From positions 1,984,001 through 2,048,000 of the forward strand of contig NZ_CP071444.1 of NCBI RefSeq assembly GCF_017352215.1: DNA of 64,000 bases. The letters are read 5' to 3'. Within the stretch, counting starts at the first letter, position 1, and every line of letters begins with the position of its first letter. The position numbers were made by a program, and so were the translations under genes. Below, piece by piece: positions 15,426 through 23,185 of this stretch. Source of the stretch: Alkalibacter rhizosphaerae (lineage in GTDB: Bacteria > Bacillota > Clostridia > Eubacteriales > Alkalibacteraceae). The notes under the pieces are model-generated. The model saw nothing but the letters and a program-made list of their open reading frames with translations, searched no databases and was not told the DNA's origin.

Positions 15426-17603
15426 ATGAAGATTGCAATCGTATACAACAGGGACAGCCAAGCCGTCATCAACATTTTCGGTAAACCCAATCGAGAAAAA
15501 TATGGATTGGACACCATTGAAAAAATCAAAGATGCCTTGGAGCAGGGCGGCCATCAGGTGGCTACATTTGAAGGCGATAAAAATATCGTTTCCGCCTTGG
15601 AAGATTTCATGCCGTCGGTGATCAGCGGAGAGCGCCCTGGCTTGGTTTTTAATTTGAGCTACGGGATCCAGGGACGAGCTCGATATACCCATATCCCCGC
15701 CATTTTGGAAATGCTTGGTATTCCTTATGTGGGATCCGGACCGGAGACCCATGCCATCGCATTGGACAAGGTTCTGACAAAAATCGTTCTGATGCAGCGA
15801 GGATTGCCTACACCCAAGTTTGCCGTTTTGGAGACCCCGGATTTCTCCCTGCCGCTGAAGGAAAACTTGTCCTATCCATTGATCGTCAAACCCAAGGATG
15901 AAGCAGTATCCTATGGATTGCGCATCGTTCGCAACGACGAGGAACTCCGGGAAGGGGTGGCAGTCATCTATGACATGTTTAAAACAGCCACTTTGGTAGA
16001 GGAGTATATCGAGGGTCGAGAAATCAACGTGGGCCTATTGGGGAATGATCCGGTTGTCAGTTTGCCTCCCTGCGAAGTCATCTTTGATGAAGGAGAAAGG
16101 ATCTATACATTCGAAGACAAAAAAGGATTGAGCGGCCGTCTTATCCGAAAAGAGGCACCTGCGGATCTGGAGGAAGGGTTGAGTCGCCGTATTTCCCAGC
16201 TGGCAATAGAAGCATTTCAGGCATTAGGCTGCAGCGATAGTGCCCGGGTGGATTTTCGGCTGGATGACCACGGGGAGCCGACGATCCTGGAAGTGAACTC
16301 CATGGCAAGTTTGACATTGGAAGGTTCTTACGTATTTGCAGCGGAAAAGATCGGTTTGGATTACGCCAAACTGGTGAACAAACTAATTGAAGTGGCCAGT
16401 TTGCGTTATTTTGGCCCATTAGTGGGAGTGGAGCATCCTTCCTATGTTCCAGAGGATCTTCCTTCCCGCGCATTTGGGTATCTGACGCAAAATCGGGATA
16501 AAATGGAAGAAGAATTGAAAAAGTGGACCAACATCCAAAGCTGGACAGGGGATCCGGTGGGGATCGGCACCATGGTTCGAAAGATGGAGGAGACCTGGAC
16601 CGACTTGGGCTTGCAACTTCGGGAAGATTATAGCAACCGGCAATCTGCATGGACCTGGCAAACGGAAGCAGGATTGGAAGGGGGAACTCTTTTTGTCATC
16701 CCCTTGGATGTTCCCCACGATGGTATGGGTGGGTACCCGGTATCCTATCGAAAAAATTTGGAGTGGCTCTATGGAGAAGGCATTGCCACCAGCAGAGCCG
16801 GATTGGTTTGTGTGATGCAGACCCTTCGAGCACTCCAAGTATATGAGGTGCTCCATCAGAAGAAGATCGGAGTTTTTCTGTACGCGGACGAAGGCAGAGG
16901 AATGCGCTACAGCAGTAAGATCTTTCATCAGGCAGCCAAAGCTGCAGGACAGGTATTGGTCATGCATCCTGGATTTCGTACTGGAAAAGTGGTGGATCAA
17001 CACAGAGGATCCAGAAAATACAGTCTTCTGCTGGACGGCGCCGTTAAACGGACCGGAGATCAAACCGGCTTTGACGACGCCATGAGCTGGTTTTTGGATC
17101 GTGCGGCAAAAATCAAAGATCTGAATGAAACACAGCAACGGGTCACTATTGCAGTCCAAGACCTTCACACGGACCGATACAGCATATTGTTGCCCCATCG
17201 GATCCGTGCAACCATCTATATCACTTATTTAAAAATAGAGATGGCAGACAAAGCGGAGAAGACCTTGTTTCAGTTGTTTGAAAGTGAGGATGAGCACATA
17301 CAAGTGAATTTTCAAAAACTGGAAGAACGACCTCCATTGAATTCATCGGAGGATACAGCTTTGATGGTGGAAAGTTTCAAGGCCGTTAGCCAGCACTGGC
17401 GCCTTCCTTTTTCTACAGAATCCAGTTTGGTACCAACGGCAGCAGGGGAAGTCCCCCTTGGGATCCCGGTGCTTTCCGGCATGGCTCCGGCAGGAAAAGA
17501 TGTGTATACCCCAAATGAGTCCGTCCATCGGGGAGAATTGTTGCAGCGAACCATGCTGTTGACCCAATGGTTGCTACAAGAAGAAGGGATAGATCCTGAA
17601 TAA
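15426..17603 (+). CDS. ATP-grasp (D-Ala-D-Ala ligase-like) fused to a degenerate M20 peptidase-like domain
   Basis: Fusion protein of 725 residues. Residues 1 to about 330 form a Ddl-like ATP-grasp ligase (LEMLGIPYVGSGPETHAIALDKVLTK, PLIVKPKDEAVSYG, LVEEYIEGREINVG, ILEVNSMASLTLEGSY). Residues about 345-725 follow the order of an M20/ArgE peptidase, but the usual metal ligands look lost. The HxD strand reads FVIPLDVPHDG, the GxxDMKGG segment reads GIATSRAGLV, and the final His region reads VYTPNESVHRGE. The Glu pair is reduced to ADEGRG. So the first half probably ligates a peptide-like amide and the second half is likely non-catalytic or uses other residues. Substrate unknown. A flavin reductase follows 62 bp downstream. 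Confidence 0.75.
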   Translation: MKIAIVYNRDSQAVINIFGKPNREKYGLDTIEKIKDALEQGGHQVATFEGDKNIVSALEDFMPSVISGERPGLVFNLSYGIQGRARYTHIPAILEMLGIPYVGSGPETHAIALDKVLTKIVLMQRGLPTPKFAVLETPDFSLPLKENLSYPLIVKPKDEAVSYGLRIVRNDEELREGVAVIYDMFKTATLVEEYIEGREINVGLLGNDPVVSLPPCEVIFDEGERIYTFEDKKGLSGRLIRKEAPADLEEGLSRRISQLAIEAFQALGCSDSARVDFRLDDHGEPTILEVNSMASLTLEGSYVFAAEKIGLDYAKLVNKLIEVASLRYFGPLVGVEHPSYVPEDLPSRAFGYLTQNRDKMEEELKKWTNIQSWTGDPVGIGTMVRKMEETWTDLGLQLREDYSNRQSAWTWQTEAGLEGGTLFVIPLDVPHDGMGGYPVSYRKNLEWLYGEGIATSRAGLVCVMQTLRALQVYEVLHQKKIGVFLYADEGRGMRYSSKIFHQAAKAAGQVLVMHPGFRTGKVVDQHRGSRKYSLLLDGAVKRTGDQTGFDDAMSWFLDRAAKIKDLNETQQRVTIAVQDLHTDRYSILLPHRIRATIYITYLKIEMADKAEKTLFQLFESEDEHIQVNFQKLEERPPLNSSEDTALMVESFKAVSQHWRLPFSTESSLVPTAAGEVPLGIPVLSGMAPAGKDVYTPNESVHRGELLQRTMLLTQWLLQEEGIDPE

Positions 17604-17665
17604 TTGTGATATAATGAGAAAGAATTGTAAATATGAATCAAAATAAAAGAAAAAGGAGAGATATC

Positions 17666-18316
17666 ATGAACGTAATAGGAATCAATGCCGGTCCGAGAAA
17701 AAAATGGAACACCCATACCTTGATCGAAAATGCACTGGAAGGAGCAAGGTCTCAAGGGGCCCAAACGGAAATGATCCACCTGTTCGATCTGGACTTTACA
17801 GGGTGTGTCAGTTGTTTTGCATGCAAACTCATCGATGGGAAAAGCTACGGAACATGTGCCGTCCAGGACGATTTGAAAGAGGTATTGAAGAAAATCGAGG
17901 AAGCCGACGCCGTTGTCTTGGGGTCTCCCATTTATTTTGGCGAGGTGACGGCGGAATTCCGAGGACTGCTGGAGCGGTTGTTCTTTCAATATCTGGTCTA
18001 CGACAAGGAGCGAACACTCTTGAATCCGAAGCGCAAACCAGTGTTGTTGATCTTTACCACCAATGCGCCGGAAGTGGCATATGAACAAGTGGGATATCTG
18101 AAAAAGTTTGATGACTATAAGGGGATGTTTGGTCGATTTATTGGAGAGACAAACTATATGTACGCTTCAGAGACACTTCAGTTCAAAGACTATTCCAAAT
18201 ACATGAGCACCATGATGGATCCGGCAGCACGAGAAAAACGCCATGACGAGATCTTTCCTATGGATTGTAAAAGAGCTTACAGCATGGGGAGTGCCTTGTT
18301 GAACAAGCAAGAATAG
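17666..18316 (+). CDS. NAD(P)H-dependent FMN reductase-like flavoprotein
   Basis: Flavodoxin-fold oxidoreductase of 216 residues. The FMN phosphate loop is GINAGPRKKWNTHTLIE near the N-terminus. The motif GCVSCFACK (two cysteines around residue 40) is shared with iron-sulfur flavoprotein-like reductases. LGSPIYFGEVTAEFRGLLERLFF is the standard flavin-binding segment. The ATG at 17666 has AAAGGAGAG; an upstream ATG at 17633 lacks a good site. A TATAAT box at 17610-17615 suggests its own promoter. Substrate unknown. Confidence 0.85.
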   Translation: MNVIGINAGPRKKWNTHTLIENALEGARSQGAQTEMIHLFDLDFTGCVSCFACKLIDGKSYGTCAVQDDLKEVLKKIEEADAVVLGSPIYFGEVTAEFRGLLERLFFQYLVYDKERTLLNPKRKPVLLIFTTNAPEVAYEQVGYLKKFDDYKGMFGRFIGETNYMYASETLQFKDYSKYMSTMMDPAAREKRHDEIFPMDCKRAYSMGSALLNKQE

Positions 18317-18354
18317 AAAAATACCATATTTGGATCGTAATACACAGTGGTTTG

Positions 18355-18386
18355 GCAAAAGAAAGGGTATCCCCTTTCTTTTTTTT
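18355..18386 (+). terminator. Intrinsic terminator after the flavoprotein gene
   Basis: AAAGAAAGGG-TAT-CCCCTTTCTTT followed by a T tract. Confidence 0.8.
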
Positions 18387-18449
18387 GAGAAATCATTTAA
18401 TTGAAGAACATTTCGATTGACTTGCCGGCAGAGTGGTATAAAAAAGGTG

Positions 18450-18478
18450 TTGGCATCCGTAAAAAAAGATGATATTAT
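18450..18478 (+). promoter_or_regulatory. Promoter of the sorC-type regulator/aco operon
   Basis: TTGGCA (18450-18455), a 17-bp spacer and TATTAT (18473-18478). No other promoter fits between here and acoA, so the whole operon probably starts here. Confidence 0.6.
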
Positions 18479-18505
18479 GTAACAAATAAGAAAATTCTCA
18501 TTGAG

Positions 18506-18519
18506 TGAGCAAATGCTCA
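18506..18519. promoter_or_regulatory. Possible SorC-type operator TGAGC-AAAT-GCTCA
   Basis: Inverted repeat just upstream of the ribosome binding site of the regulator gene, in its 5' leader. The outer bases TTGAG (18501) and CTCAA (18516) give a second, overlapping symmetry. An autoregulatory site is plausible; no second copy was found. Confidence 0.35.
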
Positions 18520-18536
18520 AAAAGGGAGGTGCACTT

Positions 18537-19511
18537 TTGACAAAAGAAGAAAAACGACGTCAGATGATCAAAGTCGCCAAGTATTATTACAATGAGCATC
18601 TTACCCAGGAAGAAATTGCAGAACGGCTCCAACTGTCTCGCCAAAAAGTGGGACGAATGGTCCAAAAGCTGATCCCGGAAGGGATCGTGAAGATCGTCAT
18701 CGACGACAGCATGGACGACTACATCGACCTGGAACAGCGAATGGAAAAGAAATTCGGTTTGAAAGAAGTCCTTATTGTAGAGTGCATGGACTCGCCCCAT
18801 CAAACCATGGACAGTTTGGGAAAAGCTGCTGCCGCATACCTGGATCGGGCGCTGAAACCGGACATGATCTTCGGTGTCGCCTGGGGCAGAACGTTGGCAT
18901 ATGTTTCCCGGCATATCAGCAAGGAAAAGCTGAATCTCAACCTGTCTGTAGTCCAATTGGCCGGTGGGGTGTTCAGTGCGGATCAATTTATCGAAGGGCA
19001 GTTGCAAAATCAGCTTTCCAGGCAATCCGGAGAAATCACCAAAGACATTGCCATTCGCCTTGGGGCCAAGCCCTATTTGATGCACAATCCGCTTTTTGTG
19101 GACAATCGGGAAACCAAGCAGGTGTTGATGCAGGAATCATCCATAGCCAATGTGTTTCAAATGGCGGCAAAATGCCACATGGCAATGGTGAGCATTGCCA
19201 GTTTGGGCAAGTCCGTTTCTCCCTTTCGGGAAGGGATGCTGGGAGAGAAGGAACTTCAATGTCTCCATGAAAAAAAAGCAGTAGGAAATTTTTTGTTCCA
19301 CTATTTTGACATGGAAGGAAACATGATCGAAACCAATTTCTACGATCGGCTCATGTGTCCGGAAATCGAAGATCTTCGACAGATCCCCATTAAGATCTGC
19401 GTTGCTGGAACAAGAGAAAAAATAAATGCCATCTATGGTGGGATCCGGGCAGGACTGGTGGATGTATTGATCACTGATTCGGAAACGGCCAAGGCGTTGT
19501 TGAAAAAATGA
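18537..19511 (+). CDS. SorC/DeoR-type sugar-binding transcriptional regulator
   Basis: Regulator of 324 residues. The N-terminal HTH (about 10-50; YYNEHLTQEEIAERLQLSRQKVGRMVQKL) is of the SorC type. The C-terminal effector-binding domain contains GVAWGRTLAYVSRHI, LAGGVF, VSIASLG and VCVAGTREKINAIYGGIRAGLVDVLITDSETAKALL, the phosphosugar-binding fold of this family. The start is TTG at 18537, supported by AAAGGGAGGT; an in-frame start at 18501 has no site. It lies 22 bp upstream of acoA and is the likely regulator of the acetoin-dehydrogenase-like operon. Acetoin operons are more often run by sigma-54 activators, so this pairing is notable. Confidence 0.88.
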   Translation: MTKEEKRRQMIKVAKYYYNEHLTQEEIAERLQLSRQKVGRMVQKLIPEGIVKIVIDDSMDDYIDLEQRMEKKFGLKEVLIVECMDSPHQTMDSLGKAAAAYLDRALKPDMIFGVAWGRTLAYVSRHISKEKLNLNLSVVQLAGGVFSADQFIEGQLQNQLSRQSGEITKDIAIRLGAKPYLMHNPLFVDNRETKQVLMQESSIANVFQMAAKCHMAMVSIASLGKSVSPFREGMLGEKELQCLHEKKAVGNFLFHYFDMEGNMIETNFYDRLMCPEIEDLRQIPIKICVAGTREKINAIYGGIRAGLVDVLITDSETAKALLKK

Positions 19512-19533
19512 AGAAAATTGGAGGTTGTAAAAA

Positions 19534-20493
19534 ATGGCTTTAACAAAAGAAATTCTCATGGAAATGTACTTGCGCATGAATCATGCCAGACACTTTGAGG
19601 AGAAAGTTGCATATTTCTTCTCACGAGGGATGGTGCACGGCACCACTCACCTGTCCGTAGGACAGGAAGCATCCGGGGTTGCTTCCGCCATGGCTTTGGA
19701 TGACGGAGATCTGGCTTCCTTGACCCACCGGGGACACTCTCAAGCTATCGGATTCGGTCTGGATATCAACCGGATGATGGCGGAGCTTCTTGGAAAAGAA
19801 ACGGGATACTGCAAGGGCAAAGGCGGATCCATGCACATAGCCGACATCGAGAACGGCAATCTGGGGGCAAACGGCATCGTTGGCGGAGGCTATTGCATCT
19901 CCACAGGTGCTGCATTGACCCAACAATACAATAAAACAGGCAAGTTGGTCCTTTGTTTCTCCGGAGACGGGTCTACCAACGAAGGGACCTTCCACGAGGC
20001 CGTCAACCTGGCGTCCATCTGGAAATTGCCGGTCATTTTCTTTATTGAAAACAACTTGTACGGCATGTCCACACATATCGAGAAATCCATGAACATCAAG
20101 GATATTGCCGATCGTGCAAAATCCTACGGCATTCCCGGGATCATTGTGGACGGCAACGATGCCATCGAAGTATACGAAACGGTAGCCAAAGCAGCAGAAG
20201 GCGTACGTGCCGGAAAAGGTCCGGTCCTCATTGAAAGCAAGACCTATCGCTGGCAAGGGCACTCCAAAAGCGACGCCCAAGCCTATCGAACCAAAGATGA
20301 AGTGGAAGAATGGAAAGAAAAAGATCCCATTGCCCGTTTGCGCAAATTCATGATCGATCAAGGCATGGCAACGGCGGAAGAAATGGATGAAGTGGAAAAA
20401 CAAGCAAAAGAAAACATGGAAAAAGCTGTAGAATTTGCCAGAGAGAGTCCGGAACCGCCGGTGGAATCCGTCACGGAAGACGTGTACGCATAA
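19534..20493 (+). CDS. acoA: Acetoin dehydrogenase-like E1 alpha subunit (TPP-dependent)
   Basis: TPP-dependent E1 alpha subunit of 319 residues from a 2-oxo acid/acetoin dehydrogenase complex. The TPP-binding motif is GDGSTNEGTFHEAVNLASIWKLPVIFFIENN (about 144-175), and the phosphorylation-loop-like HRGHSQAIG and GKGGSMH segments are present. It is closest in layout to AcoA, which cleaves acetoin to acetaldehyde and acetyl-CoA; branched-chain or pyruvate activity cannot be excluded. First catalytic gene after the SorC-type regulator; site GGAGG before the ATG. Confidence 0.85.
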   Translation: MALTKEILMEMYLRMNHARHFEEKVAYFFSRGMVHGTTHLSVGQEASGVASAMALDDGDLASLTHRGHSQAIGFGLDINRMMAELLGKETGYCKGKGGSMHIADIENGNLGANGIVGGGYCISTGAALTQQYNKTGKLVLCFSGDGSTNEGTFHEAVNLASIWKLPVIFFIENNLYGMSTHIEKSMNIKDIADRAKSYGIPGIIVDGNDAIEVYETVAKAAEGVRAGKGPVLIESKTYRWQGHSKSDAQAYRTKDEVEEWKEKDPIARLRKFMIDQGMATAEEMDEVEKQAKENMEKAVEFARESPEPPVESVTEDVYA

Positions 20494-20514
20494 TAGGAAA
20501 TGGAGGAAGAAATC

Positions 20515-21507
20515 ATGGAAATGAAAGAAATGACTTATAAAGATGCCATCAACCTGGCCATGAGCGAGGAAATGAGAAAAGATAAAAACGTCATCTTCAT
20601 GGGAGAAGATATCGGGGTCTACGGAGGAGCTTTTGGCGTTTCCGTCGGAATGTTTGAGGAATTCGGCGAAGAGCGGGTAAAAGATACGCCCATCTCGGAA
20701 GCGGTCATCGTTGGAGCAGCGGCAGGAGCGGCAGCTACCGGACTTCGACCCATTTGTGAAATGATGTTTATGGACTTTATCACCATTGCCATGGACAACC
20801 TGGTCAACCAGGCGGCAAAAATGAGATACATGTTCGGTGGAAAGGCAAAAGTTCCCATGACCCTCCGACTGCCATCCGGTTCGGGAACAGGAGCGGCAGC
20901 CCAGCACACCCAAAGCTTGGAAGCCTGGCTGTGCCACGTACCAGGATTGAAAGTAGTCACCGCATCGTCGCCGGCAGAGGCAAAAGGTCTTCTCAAGGCG
21001 GCCATTCGAGACGACAATCCGGTATGTTTCGTAGAACACAAACTTCTTTATAAAATGAAAGGAGAAGTTCCTGTAGACGACGAATATGTTTTGCCCTTGG
21101 GTCAATCCTACGTTCGAAAGGAAGGAACGGATGTGACCATTGTCACCTACGGAACCATCCTTCACCGGGTCCTGGAAGTAGTGGAAGAAGTGGAAAAAGA
21201 AGGCATCAGCGTGGAAGTGGTGGATCCAAGGACCCTTTATCCCATGGAAACACAAACCATTGTGGATTCCGTGAAAAAGACCGGAAGAGCCATTGTGGTC
21301 CATGAAGCGGCCAAGACCGGCGGATTGGGTGGAGAGATCGCAGCCATGATCTCTGAAAGCGAAGCCTTCGATTATTTGGACGCACCGGTGCTTCGGGTCT
21401 GCGGACTGGATACACCCATTCCCTACAACCGAAATTTGGAGGCAGCCGTCGTACCCAGCGTGGAAGCCATCAAGGAAGCCATCTACAAGGTAATGAATCG
21501 AAAATAA
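20515..21507 (+). CDS. acoB: Acetoin dehydrogenase-like E1 beta subunit
   Basis: E1 beta transketolase-like subunit of 330 residues. MGEDIGVYGGAFGVS, DTPISEAVIVGAAAGAAATG and LRLPSGSGTGAAAQHTQSLEAW are the conserved beta-subunit segments. The C-terminal transketolase domain (VDPRTLYPMETQTIVDSVKKTGRAIVVHEA) lies at about 200-325. The ATG at 20515 has GGAGGAAG upstream; an in-frame ATG at 20500 overlaps this site. It forms a heterotetramer with AcoA. Confidence 0.88.
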   Translation: MEMKEMTYKDAINLAMSEEMRKDKNVIFMGEDIGVYGGAFGVSVGMFEEFGEERVKDTPISEAVIVGAAAGAAATGLRPICEMMFMDFITIAMDNLVNQAAKMRYMFGGKAKVPMTLRLPSGSGTGAAAQHTQSLEAWLCHVPGLKVVTASSPAEAKGLLKAAIRDDNPVCFVEHKLLYKMKGEVPVDDEYVLPLGQSYVRKEGTDVTIVTYGTILHRVLEVVEEVEKEGISVEVVDPRTLYPMETQTIVDSVKKTGRAIVVHEAAKTGGLGGEIAAMISESEAFDYLDAPVLRVCGLDTPIPYNRNLEAAVVPSVEAIKEAIYKVMNRK

Positions 21508-21515
21508 GAACCGGT

Positions 21516-21770
21516 GAAAGGAGTCGATACAATGGCAACGGAAATCATCATGCCGAAAGCCGGCATGGACATGGTGGAAGGCACCGTGATCAAATGGCTG
21601 GTCAAAGAGGGAGACAAGGTGGATACGGGAGATCCCATCTTGGAGATCCTGACGGATAAAGTCAACATGGAAGTGGAAGCGGAAACTACCGGTACCATTT
21701 TGAAGATCCTGGCGGAAGAGGGAGAAGTCCTTCCTGTAATGACCGTCATTGGATACATGGGAGAAGAAGG
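21516..21770 (+). repeat. Copy 1 of a 255-bp direct repeat (RBS plus lipoyl domain)
   Basis: From the GAAAGGAGTCGATACA leader through the lipoyl domain of the E2 gene, this segment is nearly identical to 22931-23185 at the E3 gene. Differences are scattered and mostly synonymous. Confidence 0.85.
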
Positions 21771-22908
21771 GGATGACGTCCCTGACGGACCCGCAACAAC
21801 AAAAGAAGAAGTAGTAAAGGCAAAAGAAGATACGGGAGCAGTGTCGAAGAAAAGCGAGACCACCGTTCCGCAAAAACAGGAAACGACCACACAGGAGCTG
21901 GATCCTATTGCTGGAGACAAGGTACGTGCTACGCCAGCTGCCAGATATCTGGCCAGAGAAAGGGACATTCCACTGGGCAGGGTCACCGGATCCGGTCCAA
22001 AAGGGCGCATCCAGAAGGTGGATGTGGAGACATTCAAAGCTTTGCGCGCCACGCCCCTGGCTGCAAAGATCGCCAAGGTGGAAGGGGTGGAGCTGGACGC
22101 AGTGGAAGGAACTGGCCATGGCGGAAAGATCACCAAGGAGGATGTGGTTTCCGGTCTGAAGAAAGAAACGCCGGCTGCAGAAACAACCGCCACAACAGCT
22201 GCTGTTGAAGAAGGAAAAGACCAGAAAATCATCCCAATGAAGGGAATACGTAAGATCATTGCAGACCGCATGATCGAAAGCCAGCATACAGCAGCTACCG
22301 TTTCCTTGACCATCGAAGTGGACATGACTGCTTCCATAGACCTGCGAAGCAAGATCAAAGACATGCTGCAAGAGGAAAAAGGAGTCAAGATCACCTATAC
22401 GGATCTGCTCATTATGGCGGTCACCAAATCTTTGGTCAAATATCCCCTGGTCAATGCAACGATGACGGAAGAAGGAATTTTGGTCAACGACCACGTCAAC
22501 ATGGGCATCGCCGTCGGACTGGACAGCGGTCTCATGGTGCCGGTCATCAACAATACGGAAAAAATGAACCTGACCCAGATCGTGGAAAGCCGATCCGACA
22601 TCGTCGGAAGGACCGTCAAGGGAAAAATCAAACCCAACGAGCTCCAAGGCAGCACCTTTACCATCAGCAACCTGGGCATGTTTGACACCGTATCCTTTAC
22701 CTCCATCATCAACCAGCCAAACAGCGCCATCTTGAGTGTAGGTGCCATTTTGGAGAGAATGCGGGTCGTTGAAGGCAAACCGGAAGTACGAAATGTCATG
22801 AATCTGACCATTACTTTGGACCATCGGGTCATGGACGGAGTGGAAGGGGCCAAGTTCCTGCAATACCTGAAAGGGTTGCTGGAGGAACCTACGAGAATGC
22901 TCTTGTAG
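21532..22908 (+). CDS. acoC: Dihydrolipoamide acyltransferase E2 with one lipoyl and two E3-binding domains
   Basis: E2 component of 458 residues. The lipoyl domain (1-78) carries the lipoyl lysine in LTDKVNMEVEAE. Two tandem peripheral-subunit-binding domains follow: about 130-165 (RATPAARYLARERDI...GPKGRIQKVDV) and about 172-208 (RATPLAAKIAKVEGV...GHGGKITKEDV). The catalytic core (about 230-458) has LDHRVMDGVEG with the active-site His. The ATG at 21532 follows AAAGGAG. The double binding domain may bind both E1 and E3. It is followed by an E3 gene with a near-identical leader and lipoyl domain. Confidence 0.88.
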   Translation: MATEIIMPKAGMDMVEGTVIKWLVKEGDKVDTGDPILEILTDKVNMEVEAETTGTILKILAEEGEVLPVMTVIGYMGEEGDDVPDGPATTKEEVVKAKEDTGAVSKKSETTVPQKQETTTQELDPIAGDKVRATPAARYLARERDIPLGRVTGSGPKGRIQKVDVETFKALRATPLAAKIAKVEGVELDAVEGTGHGGKITKEDVVSGLKKETPAAETTATTAAVEEGKDQKIIPMKGIRKIIADRMIESQHTAATVSLTIEVDMTASIDLRSKIKDMLQEEKGVKITYTDLLIMAVTKSLVKYPLVNATMTEEGILVNDHVNMGIAVGLDSGLMVPVINNTEKMNLTQIVESRSDIVGRTVKGKIKPNELQGSTFTISNLGMFDTVSFTSIINQPNSAILSVGAILERMRVVEGKPEVRNVMNLTITLDHRVMDGVEGAKFLQYLKGLLEEPTRMLL

Positions 22909-22930
22909 GACCGGCCAAGTTGAAACCATC

Positions 22931-23185
22931 GAAAGGAGTCGATACAATGGCAACGGAAATCATCATGCCGAAAGCCGGCATGGACATGGTGGAAGGTACA
23001 GTGATCAAATGGCTGGTCCAAGAGGGAGACAAGGTGAGCACCGGCGATCCCATTTTGGAAATTTTAACGGATAAGGTCAATATGGAAGTGGAAGCGGAAA
23101 CCTCGGGCACCATTTTGAAGATTTTGGCGGAAGAGGGGGAAGTCCTTCCTGTAATGACCGTCATCGGCTACATGGGAGATGAAGG
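22931..23185 (+). repeat. Copy 2 of the 255-bp direct repeat (RBS plus lipoyl domain)
   Basis: Second copy of 21516-21770, now forming the ribosome binding site and first 80 residues of the E3 gene. Confidence 0.85.

Noticed and set aside
19621-22953. Antisense open frame of 1110 codons opposite acoABC
   Set aside because: It is the reverse of strongly conserved coding sequence, has no ribosome binding site and no recognisable domain; codon bias of the real genes keeps the antisense frame open.
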